Part shown: one piece after another, positions 52,411 to 61,001 of the stretch | Layout: every line of letters begins with the position of its first letter | Numbering within the stretch: position 1 is the stretch's first letter | Source of the DNA: Bradyrhizobium algeriense | GTDB lineage: Bacteria; Pseudomonadota; Alphaproteobacteria; Rhizobiales; Xanthobacteraceae | Assembly: GCF_003062295.1 (NCBI RefSeq) | Contig: NZ_PYCN01000009.1 | Coordinates: 124,001-188,000, forward strand | DNA: 64,000 nucleotides | Direction of reading: 5' to 3' | Translations under genes and position numbers: made by a program | Notes under the pieces: model-generated | The model's database searches: none | What the model was told of the DNA's origin: nothing | The model's input: only the letters and a program-made list of their open reading frames with translations

Positions 52411-53244
52411 ATGGCGAAGTTCGAACGTTCAGCCATCCTGAAGAAGTTTCGCACCATGGCCGCCAAGGGCGAGCCGATCGTCGGCGGCGGCGCCGGCACT
52501 GGACTGTCAGCCAAATGCGAGGAAGCCGGCGGCGTCGACCTGATCGTCATCTATAATTCCGGCCGCTACCGCATGGCCGGCCGCGGCTCGCTTGCCGGAA
52601 TGATGCCTTATGGCGATGCCAACGCGATCGTCGTGGAGATGGCCGGCGAAGTGCTTCCAGTCGTCACGAAGACGCCGGTGCTGGCCGGCGTCAACGGCAC
52701 CGACCCATTCCGCGACATGGACCTTTTCCTGGACCAGTTGAAGGCGCTGGGTTTTGCCGGTGTGCAGAACTTTCCAACCGTCGGGCTGATCGACGGCGTA
52801 TTTCGCGCCAATCTCGAGGAGACCGGAATGTCCTATGCGCTGGAGATCGACATGATCGCCAAGGCGCGTGACAAGGACATGTTGACGACGCCTTATGTAT
52901 TCAGCGAAAGCCAGGCGACCGCGATGGCGATCGCTGGCGCCGACATCATCGTCTGCCATCTCGGCCTGACCACCGGCGGTGCGATCGGCGCGCAGACCGC
53001 GCTAAGGCTCGAAGACTGCCCGGAACAGATCGACACCTGGGCGGCGGCGGCGCTCTGCGTCAATCCGGACATATTGGTGCTAGCCCATGGCGGTCCCATC
53101 GCCGAGCCTGATGATGCCGACTTCATCATGAAACACACGCGCAAGTGCCACGGCTTCTACGGCGCCTCCTCGATGGAGCGCCTGCCGGTGGAGCGGGCGC
53201 TGACGGAACAGGTTCGTAAATTCAAGGCGATCGGCGCGCGGTAA
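52411..53244 (+). CDS. TIM-barrel PEP-hydrolase-like protein (Tm-1 partner)
   Basis: A 277-residue TIM-barrel protein of the phosphoenolpyruvate hydrolase-like family (Pfam-type TIM-barrel signal transduction protein). Features: GEPIVGGGAGTGLSAKCEEAGGVDLIVIYNSGRYRMAGRGSLAGMMPYGDAN, VLAGVNGTDPFRDM, VQNFPTVGLIDG, CHLGLTTGGAIGA and LAHGGPIAEPDDADFI. In tomato Tm-1 the UPF0261 and this barrel are one polypeptide, and in bacteria the genes are typically adjacent, as here. ATG at 52411 with GAGGTG five bases upstream. Activity is unproven; a carbon-phosphorus or carbon-carbon bond enzyme is the family precedent. Confidence 0.9.
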   Translation: MAKFERSAILKKFRTMAAKGEPIVGGGAGTGLSAKCEEAGGVDLIVIYNSGRYRMAGRGSLAGMMPYGDANAIVVEMAGEVLPVVTKTPVLAGVNGTDPFRDMDLFLDQLKALGFAGVQNFPTVGLIDGVFRANLEETGMSYALEIDMIAKARDKDMLTTPYVFSESQATAMAIAGADIIVCHLGLTTGGAIGAQTALRLEDCPEQIDTWAAAALCVNPDILVLAHGGPIAEPDDADFIMKHTRKCHGFYGASSMERLPVERALTEQVRKFKAIGAR

Positions 53245-53269
53245 ACGCCGGGAGCAAAGGGAGGAAAAG

Positions 53270-56161
53270 ATGTCGGGGACTCTGGTTGGCGAATTGATTC
53301 TCTGGCTGATCGTTGCGATCGTCGTGATCGCCATCGTCGTCTATATCGTGAACTGGCTCTACCACCGTTCGTCGAAGGAAGTGTCCTTTGTGCGAACCGG
53401 TCTGCTCGGCGAGCGCGTCGTGATCAATGGCGGCGCCTTTGTGCTGCCCTTCATTCACGACTTTACGCCCGTCAACATGAACGTGTTGCCGATGGGCATC
53501 GTGCGGGCCAAGCATGACGCCGTGATTACCCGCGACCGCATGCGTATCGACATCGAGGCAGACTTTTACGTGCGCGTGCAGCCGACCCGCGAGGCCGTCG
53601 CGATCGCCGCCGCCACGCTCGGGCGGCGCACGCTCGAGCCTGAGCAGTTGCACGCCCTGCTCTCCGGCAAGTTCGTCTCCGCCATACGTTCAGTGGCCGC
53701 CGAAATGACCATGGAGCAAATGCACGAGCAGCGCGGCGAATACGTCACGCGGCTCAAGGCCGCCGCCGCCGAGGCGTTGGCCCAGAACGGCCTCGAACTC
53801 GAATCCGTCGCCATCACCGACCTCGACCAGACCGATCTGGAATACTTTAATCCATCGAACCGGTTCGACGCCGAGGGCCTGACCCGCCTGATGGAGGACA
53901 TCGAGGCCAAGCGCAAGCTGCGCAACGACATCGAACAGGATTCGATGATCAAGATCCGCACCCGCAACCTCGATGCCGAGCGCCAGGCGCTGGAGATCGA
54001 GCGCGAGAGCGAGACCGCCCGCCTCGAACAGGAACGCGACATCGAGATGCGCCGCGCGCTGCAGCGCACCGAGGTAGCGCGCGAGCGCGCGCTGCGCGAA
54101 ACCGAGGCCGAACAGGCGCAGATTTCCGCCCGCGAAACAATTGAGAAGGCGCGCATCGCCAACGAACAGTCGATTGCCGAAGCCCGCATCTCCTCAGAAC
54201 GCGAGACCCGTCACCGCGAGATCGAGCGCACCCGCGCGGTAGAAGAAAAGGAACTGCTGGCGCGCGAGGATATCGAAAAGGCCAAGATCGCCAACCAGCG
54301 CGCGGTGGATACTGCCCGCATCGCCTCCGAGCGCGAGGTGCGGCAGCGCGACATCGAGCGCACGCGGTCGGTCGAGGAAGCCGAGATCACGGCACGCGAA
54401 GCGGTCGAGAAGGCGCGCATCCAGCAGGATCGTTCGATCACGGACGCGCGGATCGCCAACGAGGAGGAAACCCGAAGGCGCGAGATCGAGCGCACCCGCG
54501 CAGTCGAGGAAGCCGAGATCGCGGCGCGCGAGGCCACTGAAAAGGCGCGCATCGCCCAGACCACGATCGTCAATGTCGAGCGTATCGCCTCCGACGAGCG
54601 CACCCGGTCGCTGGAAATTGCGCAGGTTCGCACCATTCAGGAAGCGGAGATCGAGGCGCAAAAGGCCGTGGAAGCCGCGCGGATCGCCCGCGAGCGGATG
54701 CTGGCGGCGGAGCGGATCGGCGCCGAGCACGCTACGCGCAAACTGGAAATCGAGCGCAACCAGGCGCTGGAAATCGCGGGCATCACGGCGCGTGAAGCAA
54801 CGGAAGCCTCACGTATTGCCCAGGAAGAGCGCGTTCGCTCGCTCGAAATCGCGCGGAACCGCGCTGTCGAAGAAGCCGATATCGCCTCACGCGAAGCGAT
54901 CGAGGCGGCACGCATTGCCCAGGAAAAGGTGATCGCCGCCCAGCGCATCCGGGCCGAGAAGGAAACCAGGGGGCTCGAGATCGACCGCACCGAATCGATC
55001 GAGGCCGCCGAACTCAAGCGGCGTGATGCGATCGAACGGCGGCGCGTCGAGGTCGAACTGGCGTTGGAGGCCGAGCGTATCGCCTCGTCAAAGACCCGCG
55101 AGGTGCTCAATATCGACCAGAAGAAGGCGGTCGAGATCGCCGACGAGGAGCGCGTGATCGCGCTCGCCGCCAAGCGCTCCGAACGGATCGATGCCGACCG
55201 CCAGGTCAAGCAGGCCGAGATCATCGCGCGCAAGGAAGTCGAGACTACCGATGTCTCCCGCGAACAGGCCCTCGAAGCCGCGCGGCTCGCTCGCCGGCGC
55301 GCGATCGAACAGCTCGAGGTCGCCCGCGTCCAGGCGCTGCAGGAAGCCGAGATCGCCTCCCGCGAGGAAGTCGAGCGGGCGCGCATCGCCTCCGACCGCG
55401 GCCTTGACGAAGCGCGCATCGGCCGCGAGCGCGACCTGCGCAAGCTGGAGGTCAATCGCGAGAAGGAAGTCGAAACGGCGCTGATGGAAAAGGCCATCGC
55501 CCTTTACCAGAAATCTCTCGAGGAATCGGCCGCCAAGGTGGCAGCCGAGGATGCGCGCGCGGGGGCAACCGAGGCAGCCGAGCGCGTCGTCACCGCCCGC
55601 GACAGCGAGATCGCCAAGCGCCAGAAGACCATCGAGGTGCTGCTGGCGGAGAAGCGAGCCGAGGAAACCCGTATCGGGGCCGAGGCCGAGCGCGTGCGCG
55701 CCGCCGTCGAGGCCGAAGCACAGCGGCTGCTCAACGAAGCCGAGAACGTGCTCACCGACCAGGCACGCTACTCGCTGTTCCGCCGCAAGCTGCTCGACCG
55801 CATCGAGGGCATCGTGCGCGAGAGCGTCAAGCCGATGGAGAAGATCGAGGGCATCCGCATCCTTCAGGTGGACGGACTCAACGGCGGTGGCGGCGGGGGC
55901 AATGGCGGCCGCAGCGCCACCGACGAGGTGATCGACTCGGCGCTGCGTTACCGGGTGCAGGCGCCGCTGATCGACTCGCTCCTGGCCGATATCGGCGTCG
56001 AGGGCGGAAGCCTTGCCAGGATGCCCGGCCTCATTCGCGAGGCGCGCGACATGCAGGGCATCAAGGAAGCCACGCGCAAGGGCGGTCCGAGCAAGCCCGA
56101 CGCGCCGCCTGCCACCCCCGGCGAGCCCGCCCCCGAGCGCGGACCGCGCAAGAAAGGGTAA
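53270..56161 (+). CDS. Flotillin-like SPFH protein with expanded hendecad coiled coil
   Basis: A 963-residue membrane-anchored protein. Residues 8-30 form one hydrophobic helix; 31 to about 220 an SPFH/band 7 domain (FVRTGLLGERVVINGGAFVLP, DAVITRDRMRIDIEADFYVRV, GLELESVAITDLDQTDLEYFNP). Residues 274-727 are repeated units of 44 residues (occasionally 33), all multiples of 11, with the pattern IERTRAVEEAEI.AREA.EKARIA. A second helical region (735-865) and a glycine-rich, charged tail follow. Ordinary bacterial flotillins are about 450-700 residues. Flotillins form rings and membrane microdomains. Lying between the importer and the Mo hydroxylase genes, it may scaffold these at the inner membrane. 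AGGGAGGAAAAG precedes the ATG. Confidence 0.9.
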   Translation: MSGTLVGELILWLIVAIVVIAIVVYIVNWLYHRSSKEVSFVRTGLLGERVVINGGAFVLPFIHDFTPVNMNVLPMGIVRAKHDAVITRDRMRIDIEADFYVRVQPTREAVAIAAATLGRRTLEPEQLHALLSGKFVSAIRSVAAEMTMEQMHEQRGEYVTRLKAAAAEALAQNGLELESVAITDLDQTDLEYFNPSNRFDAEGLTRLMEDIEAKRKLRNDIEQDSMIKIRTRNLDAERQALEIERESETARLEQERDIEMRRALQRTEVARERALRETEAEQAQISARETIEKARIANEQSIAEARISSERETRHREIERTRAVEEKELLAREDIEKAKIANQRAVDTARIASEREVRQRDIERTRSVEEAEITAREAVEKARIQQDRSITDARIANEEETRRREIERTRAVEEAEIAAREATEKARIAQTTIVNVERIASDERTRSLEIAQVRTIQEAEIEAQKAVEAARIARERMLAAERIGAEHATRKLEIERNQALEIAGITAREATEASRIAQEERVRSLEIARNRAVEEADIASREAIEAARIAQEKVIAAQRIRAEKETRGLEIDRTESIEAAELKRRDAIERRRVEVELALEAERIASSKTREVLNIDQKKAVEIADEERVIALAAKRSERIDADRQVKQAEIIARKEVETTDVSREQALEAARLARRRAIEQLEVARVQALQEAEIASREEVERARIASDRGLDEARIGRERDLRKLEVNREKEVETALMEKAIALYQKSLEESAAKVAAEDARAGATEAAERVVTARDSEIAKRQKTIEVLLAEKRAEETRIGAEAERVRAAVEAEAQRLLNEAENVLTDQARYSLFRRKLLDRIEGIVRESVKPMEKIEGIRILQVDGLNGGGGGGNGGRSATDEVIDSALRYRVQAPLIDSLLADIGVEGGSLARMPGLIREARDMQGIKEATRKGGPSKPDAPPATPGEPAPERGPRKKG
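54089..55450 (+). repeat. 132-bp period coding repeats of the flotillin-like gene
   Basis: The stretch encodes units at residues 274-317, 318-361, 362-405, 406-449, 450-493, 494-526 (33 residues), 527-570, 571-614, a less regular 615-683, and 684-727. Each full unit is 44 residues (four hendecads); the short one lacks exactly 11. At DNA level this is a diverged 132-bp tandem repeat, expanded by duplication while retaining coiled-coil phase. Confidence 0.85.
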
Positions 56162-56170
56162 GAGCACGCT

Positions 56171-56608
56171 ATGGCACGGGTCTACGTTTCCACCGTCGTC
56201 AACGCCCGCAACGACCGCGTCTGGGCGCGCGTGCGCGACTTCAACGGGATGCCGAACTGGCATCCCGCTATCGCGGAGAGCCGCATCGAGGGCGGCGAGC
56301 CCGCGGACAAGATCGGATGCGTGCGCGACTTTCGCCTGCGCAACGGCGACCGCATTCGCGAAAAGCTACTCGGCCTCTCCGACTACGACATGTTCTGCAC
56401 CTACTCCATCCTGGAGTCGCCGATGGGCGTGGAGAACTACGTCGCGACCCTGCGGCTAACGCCGGTGACCGACGGCGACCAGACCTTCCTCGAATGGACC
56501 GCCGAGTTCGACTGTGCGCCCGAGCGCGAGAACGAACTCGTCAGCAATATCGGGACCGGCGTATTCCAGGGCGGCTTCGATGCGCTCAAGCGTGCTTTCG
56601 GAGGCTAG
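56171..56608 (+). CDS. SRPBCC family protein, first of a tandem pair (CoxG-like context)
   Basis: A 145-residue START/Bet v 1-fold protein (polyketide cyclase/dehydrase type). It begins VSTVVNARNDRVWARVRDFNGMPNWHPAIAESRIEGG and has DKIGCVRDFRLRNGDRIREKLLGLSD. The fold provides a hydrophobic pocket. In carbon monoxide dehydrogenase clusters an SRPBCC protein, CoxG, recruits the enzyme to the membrane; a similar role here is inferred from position. It is closely related to the next gene's product. Confidence 0.87.
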   Translation: MARVYVSTVVNARNDRVWARVRDFNGMPNWHPAIAESRIEGGEPADKIGCVRDFRLRNGDRIREKLLGLSDYDMFCTYSILESPMGVENYVATLRLTPVTDGDQTFLEWTAEFDCAPERENELVSNIGTGVFQGGFDALKRAFGG

Positions 56609-56609
56609 C

Positions 56610-57053
56610 GTGCCGCATATCGTCAAAAGCACCATTCTCGACGCGCCGACCGGCGCGGTCTGGAATGTGCTGCGCGATTTCAACGGCCACGACCGCTGGC
56701 ATCCCGCGGTGGCAACCAGCACCATCGAGCGCGCGCAGGCTTCCGACAAGATCGGCTGCGTGCGCCGCTTCAAGCTACAGGACGGCTCGGAGCTGCGCGA
56801 GCAACTGCTGGCCCTTTCGGACCTCGAACAGACCTTCAGCTATTGCCTGCTCGATACACCGATCCCGATGTTCAACTATGTCGCCCATATCCGCCTGCTG
56901 CCGGTCACCGACGGCGACCGCACCTTCTGGCATTGGGAATCCAGGTTCACCACGCGGCCCGCGGATACCGAGCGGCTGACGCAGATGGTCGCGGAACAGA
57001 TCTATCAAGCCGGCTTCGATTCCATTCGCCGGCACCTGAAGGAGGCCGCATGA
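56610..57053 (+). CDS. SRPBCC family protein, second of a tandem pair
   Basis: A 147-residue protein parallel to the preceding one along its whole length: FNGHDRWHPAVATSTIE against FNGMPNWHPAIAESRIE, DKIGCVRRFKLQDGSELREQLLALSD against DKIGCVRDFRLRNGDRIREKLLGLSD. The GTG at 56610 follows the previous stop by one base. The pair arose by duplication and may form a heterodimer or bind different partners of the Mo hydroxylase. Confidence 0.87.
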   Translation: MPHIVKSTILDAPTGAVWNVLRDFNGHDRWHPAVATSTIERAQASDKIGCVRRFKLQDGSELREQLLALSDLEQTFSYCLLDTPIPMFNYVAHIRLLPVTDGDRTFWHWESRFTTRPADTERLTQMVAEQIYQAGFDSIRRHLKEAA

Positions 57054-57079
57054 ACGTGGAGGCGAAGCCATGCCCGTGA
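57050..57079 (+). CDS. Nine-codon coupling ORF
   Basis: An ATG at 57050 overlaps the SRPBCC stop and reads MNVEAKPCP, ending at TGA 57077-57079, past the start of the FAD-subunit gene at 57070. It contains the GGAGG used by that gene. Probably a by-product of gene packing or a ribosome bridge rather than a protein. Confidence 0.25.
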   Translation: MNVEAKPCP

Positions 57080-57888
57080 CGGTGAAGACATTCGCGAGTT
57101 CTGGCGAGGCGGCATCGGCATTGTCGTCCGACCGCAGCGCGCGCTATCTCGGCGGCGGTACGCTGGTGATGCGCGCCCTCAACGAGGGCGATATCTCGAT
57201 CTCGACGGTGGTGCGTGCGACCGATCAGGCGCTATCCCGCATCGACGTGGCGAGTTCGCGGATCACGATCGGCGCCGGTGTCACCTTCGCCAGGATCCTG
57301 GCCGAACGCCATCTAGCGTTTCTGCACGCACCGGCACGTTCGATCGGCGGACCGGCAGTCCGCAATATGGGCACGGTGGGTGGCAATCTGTTTGCACTTA
57401 GCCCCTACGGCGATTTCACCGTCGCGCTGCTGGCGCTCGACGCGACCATCTCCGTCCAGGGTGGGCTCGGCGCGCGCGACATGCCAATCGAGGAGTTCCT
57501 CCAATCCCGCGAACGCCAGAGCGGCGCGCTGGTGCTGGCCGTCTCCTGTGCACAGCCCGCGAGCGCCGACGCCTTCCGCTATCGCAAGATCGCCCGCATC
57601 AAACCGAAGGGCGGCTCGGTGATCACGATTGCCGCTTACCTGCCCGTTAGCGGCGGCCGCATATCGGGAGCCCGCATCGCGCTTGGCTCGATGGCCGCGA
57701 CGCAGATTCGCGCACGGGCCGCCGAACGCGCGCTGGAGGGACGCGCACTCGACGATGCGGCGATCAGCGCTGCGGCTGCGGCCGCAACGGAGGGCGCATC
57801 ACCTGCGGACAACGCCCTTGGCAGCGCCTGGTATCGCCGCGAGATCGTCGGCGTCCATCTTCGCCGCCTGCTGTCCGGCCTGGAGTAA
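57070..57888 (+). CDS. Molybdenum hydroxylase FAD-binding subunit (CoxM-like)
   Basis: A 272-residue FAD subunit of the xanthine dehydrogenase/CO dehydrogenase family. FAD-binding motifs: RYLGGGTLVMRALNEGD and SIGGPAVRNMGTVGGNLFALSPYGDF (usually IGGPQIRN.GTVGGN), then FRYRKIARIKPKGGSVITIAA. It transfers electrons from the 2Fe-2S subunit encoded next to an acceptor. GGAGG lies seven bases before the ATG. The canonical TLGG segment is replaced by GTVGG, as in other CoxM proteins. Confidence 0.92.
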   Translation: MPVTVKTFASSGEAASALSSDRSARYLGGGTLVMRALNEGDISISTVVRATDQALSRIDVASSRITIGAGVTFARILAERHLAFLHAPARSIGGPAVRNMGTVGGNLFALSPYGDFTVALLALDATISVQGGLGARDMPIEEFLQSRERQSGALVLAVSCAQPASADAFRYRKIARIKPKGGSVITIAAYLPVSGGRISGARIALGSMAATQIRARAAERALEGRALDDAAISAAAAAATEGASPADNALGSAWYRREIVGVHLRRLLSGLE

Positions 57889-57895
57889 GCACGTC

Positions 57896-58375
57896 ATGAC
57901 CAAGACCCCGCTCCAGTTTCGTCATAACGGCCGCGACGTCGCTGTGTTCGTGGACGGCGGCGTCAATCTCCTGGTCGCCCTCCGCGAATTGATCGGCGAC
58001 ATGACGCCGAAATTCGGCTGCGGCCAGGGTGGCTGCGGCGCCTGCAGCGTGCTGATCGACGGCGAACTGCATCTCTCCTGCCTGACGCTGGCGGAAACCG
58101 TCAGCGGCCGCTCGATCGAGACGCTCGACGGAATGAAAGACGGTCCCAACCTGCATCCGCTGCAGCGCGCCTTCATGGAGCAATTCGCGGCACAGTGCGG
58201 CTACTGCACGCCGGGCATGCTGATGGCAGCGAAGGCGCTGCTCGATCGCAATCCCTTGCCGACCCGCGCCGAAATCATCGAAGCAATCTCGGGCAATATC
58301 TGCCGCTGCACCGGCTACGAGCCGATCATCAACGCCATCCTCGCCGCCGCCACGAGCGGACGCGCCCGCGCCTAG
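57896..58375 (+). CDS. Molybdenum hydroxylase 2Fe-2S subunit (CoxS-like)
   Basis: A 159-residue ferredoxin subunit with both iron-sulfur motifs: CGQGGCGACSVLIDGELHLSC (plant-type cluster) and CGYCTPGMLM with CRCTGYEPIINAI (second cluster). It relays electrons from the molybdopterin centre to FAD. Length is typical for the family. It starts eight bases after the FAD-subunit stop. Confidence 0.95.
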   Translation: MTKTPLQFRHNGRDVAVFVDGGVNLLVALRELIGDMTPKFGCGQGGCGACSVLIDGELHLSCLTLAETVSGRSIETLDGMKDGPNLHPLQRAFMEQFAAQCGYCTPGMLMAAKALLDRNPLPTRAEIIEAISGNICRCTGYEPIINAILAAATSGRARA

Positions 58376-58386
58376 AGGAAACCGCC

Positions 58387-59967
58387 ATGCTGGAATTGCG
58401 CAAGGACATCTTCGCCGACGAGCGCGACGATAACTTAAAAGAGATCGGAAAAGGCACGCAGCGCCAGGACATGCTCGGCCATGTCACGGGCACCTCGACC
58501 TATTTCGACGATCACAAGCTGCAGGGCATGCTCCATCTCAAGGTGCTGCGCAGCCCGCACGCTCATGCCCGCCTGCGCCGGATCGACACTATGGAGGCGG
58601 AACGTGCCCCCGGCGTGCGGCGCATCATCCGCGGTGCCGATGTGCCGGTCAATCTCAACACGTTGCTGAGCCTGATCAACTTCGGCAAGGACGATGAGCC
58701 ATCGCTGGCGGTCGACAAGGTGCGCTACAAGGGCGAGCCGATCGTCGCTGTCGTCGCCGACAGCCCGCGGGAGGCCTATGAGGCGCTCGCGAAAGTGCGG
58801 GTCGATTATGATCCGCTCCCAGCGGTGTTCGACGTCGAGGAGGCGCTGAAACCCGGCGCGCCTGTCGTCAACGAGACCTACCCCAAGAACACCTTCACCT
58901 ATCACGACGTCTACGATCACCAGAAGCTGCGCTTCGGCGACGTCGAGCGCGGTTTCGCCGAGGCCGATCATGTGCTCGAACAGCGCTACCAGATGTCGCC
59001 GATCGAGCATGCGCCGACCGAAACCAACGGCTCGATCGCGGCCCCCGATACCAACGGGCGCTATGTCGTCTACACCTCGACGCAGGCGTTGTTCTTCTCG
59101 CTCGATACCTGCGCGAAAATCCTCGATGTGCCCTCCAACACCTTCCACTTCATCGGCGGGACCGTCGGCGGCGGTTTTGGCGGCAAGGTGGACACGCTCA
59201 CCGAGCCGCTCGCCATTCTCGGCGCGATGCTGACCGGGCGCCCGGTGCGTTATCAGCTCGGCCGCGAGGAGGAGATGCAGTTCGGCTCGCCACGCGGCGC
59301 CGAGCGGATCTATATCAAGGACGGCGTGATGCGCGACGGCCGCATCGTCGCGCGCAAGATCCGCGCCTATTTCGACAGCGGCGCCTATACAAGGCTTTCA
59401 AGTTACGCCGTCGTCAAATGCGTCGCCCACCTGCCCGGCCCCTACACGATCCCGAACGTCCATGGCGACGTCTACTGCGTGTTCACCAACCGCACGCCCG
59501 CGACCGCGATGCGCGGCTTCGGCGTCACCGCGATGGACTTTGCGCTCGAATGCCAGATGGACAAGCTCGCTCATCTCGTCAGCATCGACCCGATGGAGTT
59601 TCGGATTCTCAACGCCTATCGCGACGGCGACATGAAGGCACACCGGCGTGAGGCCAAGAACACTGCACTGATCGAATGCGTCCAGGTCGCGGCCGAAAAG
59701 GCCAAATGGCCGCTTCGCGAAGAGGTCAAGCGCATGTCCTCGCGCACGGACGGCGGCGGCAGCCGGGCGGCGATATCGCCGACGCCGCTTGAACCTGTTC
59801 CGCAACGCGCCGCGGCATCGCAGCAGCGAACCACTTACGATCGTGCGCCCGCTGCAACGACCCAGCAACCGCCGCCCCCCACGCCGGCGCCACCTCCCCC
59901 AAGGCCGCCATCGCCCTCGCATGGCGCTACCCGCTTCTCCTCCGTCTTCGGCACCAGGAGGCGCTGA
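58387..59967 (+). CDS. Molybdenum hydroxylase large subunit, N-terminal half (split CoxL-like)
   Basis: A 526-residue protein equal to the first two thirds of a xanthine dehydrogenase-family molybdopterin subunit: GKGTQRQDMLGHVTGTSTYFDDHKL, APTETNGSIAAPDTNGRYVVYTSTQA, GTVGGGFGGKVDTLTEPLA and TPATAMRGFGVTAMDFALE. The CODH-specific AYRCSFR loop is absent; AMRGFG matches hydroxylases of the aldehyde/xanthine type. Instead of continuing, it ends in a roughly 70-residue Pro/Thr/Ala-rich tail (TTQQPPPPTPAPPPPRPPSP...). The C-terminal third is encoded by the next gene, two bases further. GAGGAAACCGCC precedes the ATG. Confidence 0.9.
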   Translation: MLELRKDIFADERDDNLKEIGKGTQRQDMLGHVTGTSTYFDDHKLQGMLHLKVLRSPHAHARLRRIDTMEAERAPGVRRIIRGADVPVNLNTLLSLINFGKDDEPSLAVDKVRYKGEPIVAVVADSPREAYEALAKVRVDYDPLPAVFDVEEALKPGAPVVNETYPKNTFTYHDVYDHQKLRFGDVERGFAEADHVLEQRYQMSPIEHAPTETNGSIAAPDTNGRYVVYTSTQALFFSLDTCAKILDVPSNTFHFIGGTVGGGFGGKVDTLTEPLAILGAMLTGRPVRYQLGREEEMQFGSPRGAERIYIKDGVMRDGRIVARKIRAYFDSGAYTRLSSYAVVKCVAHLPGPYTIPNVHGDVYCVFTNRTPATAMRGFGVTAMDFALECQMDKLAHLVSIDPMEFRILNAYRDGDMKAHRREAKNTALIECVQVAAEKAKWPLREEVKRMSSRTDGGGSRAAISPTPLEPVPQRAAASQQRTTYDRAPAATTQQPPPPTPAPPPPRPPSPSHGATRFSSVFGTRRR

Positions 59968-59969
59968 CC

Positions 59970-60992
59970 ATGGCCAAGCATCGCGGACGCGGCATCGCCT
60001 CGATCAACTATCCCATCGGCATGAACCTCGGCGGCGACCCCAGTCAGGCGCTGGTTCATTCCAACCCCAGCGGCAAATTCACGGTGTCCCTGTCGTCGAT
60101 CGACCTCGGCCAGGGCATGAAGTCAGTGACGCGGCAGATCTGCGCGGAGACGCTCGGCGTGCCGGTCGAAGACGTCTATGTCGACACGGCTGACTCCGAC
60201 ACCGGCCCGCACTGCATGGGTTCGTTCGCCTCGCGCGGCACCCATCGCGTCGGCAATGCTGTCATGGCGGCGGCCAAGGAAGCGCGCGGCGTCATGATGG
60301 AGGCGGCCGCCGAGGAACTGGAGGTCAACGCCGCCGATCTCGACACCGACGGGCGCGGCAACATCCACGTCAAGGGCGCGCCGCACCGCTCGATCTCCAC
60401 CAAGGACGTCGCCATTGCCGCGCAGTTCAAGCAAGGCAAGACGATATCGGGGCGCGGCATCTTTCTGGTGCCGCTGTCCGAGGTCAATCCCGAGACCGGC
60501 GAAATGTCGCCTGCCACCTGTTACGCCCACGCGTGCCTCGTTGCCGAGGTCGAGGTCGACGACGAGACCGGCGAGGTCGCGATGGTGCGCATGGACAGCG
60601 CGTATGAATTGGGCCGTGCGCTCAATCCGCGGCTGGTGGAGCAGCAGCTCGTCGGCGGCGCGTGGATGGGGATCAGCCACGCGCTGTTTGAAACGCCCGA
60701 GCCCTATTATCCCGACCCGGCGCACGGCCCCCGCGACTTCGTCGAATATCTAATGCCCGGTCCCGGAGACATCTGCCCGCACGATATCGCGGTGCTGGAA
60801 CGCCCCGCGGCCGATGGACCGTTCGGTGCCAAAGGACCGGGCGAGATGTGCGCCAATCCGGTGCTGCCTGCGGTCGCCAACGCCATCTTCAATGCCGTCG
60901 GCGTGCGGATGGATGAACTGCCGATCACCCCGGAAAAAGTCTTGCGGGCGATCAAAGCCCAGGGCGGCCCGCGGCCGCAAGCGAGGCGCTGA
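59970..60992 (+). CDS. Molybdenum hydroxylase large subunit, C-terminal half
   Basis: A 340-residue protein completing the molybdopterin subunit: KHRGRGIASINYPIGMNLGGD, SLSSIDLGQGMKSVTRQICAETLG (Gln-rich cofactor loop), DTADSDTGPHCMGSFASRG and the active-site Glu in GPFGAKGPGEMCANPVLPAVANAIFNAVG (GxGE). It begins two bases after the N-terminal half ends, with its own GGAGG-type site (AGGAGGCGCTGACC) and no linker. The two halves together have the length of one normal large subunit plus the Pro-rich insert. Eubacterium barkeri nicotinate dehydrogenase is a known case of a split Mo subunit. Confidence 0.9.
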   Translation: MAKHRGRGIASINYPIGMNLGGDPSQALVHSNPSGKFTVSLSSIDLGQGMKSVTRQICAETLGVPVEDVYVDTADSDTGPHCMGSFASRGTHRVGNAVMAAAKEARGVMMEAAAEELEVNAADLDTDGRGNIHVKGAPHRSISTKDVAIAAQFKQGKTISGRGIFLVPLSEVNPETGEMSPATCYAHACLVAEVEVDDETGEVAMVRMDSAYELGRALNPRLVEQQLVGGAWMGISHALFETPEPYYPDPAHGPRDFVEYLMPGPGDICPHDIAVLERPAADGPFGAKGPGEMCANPVLPAVANAIFNAVGVRMDELPITPEKVLRAIKAQGGPRPQARR

Positions 60993-61001
60993 GGTCTTTC
61001 C

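Noticed and set aside
54089..55450. Regular 132-bp periodicity that could suggest a repeat array or CRISPR-like locus
   Set aside because: The repeats are coding, diverged, contiguous without spacers, and encode phase-preserving coiled coil.
55088..56263. Long minus-strand open frame (about 390 codons) opposite the flotillin-like gene
   Set aside because: It mirrors the codon bias of the repeat-rich plus-strand gene, has no ribosome-binding site or domain, and the repeats explain its length.
57070..60992. Calling the molybdenum enzyme aerobic carbon monoxide dehydrogenase (coxMSL)
   Set aside because: The large subunit lacks the AYRCSFR active-site loop and is split; only the neighbouring maturation genes are Cox-like.
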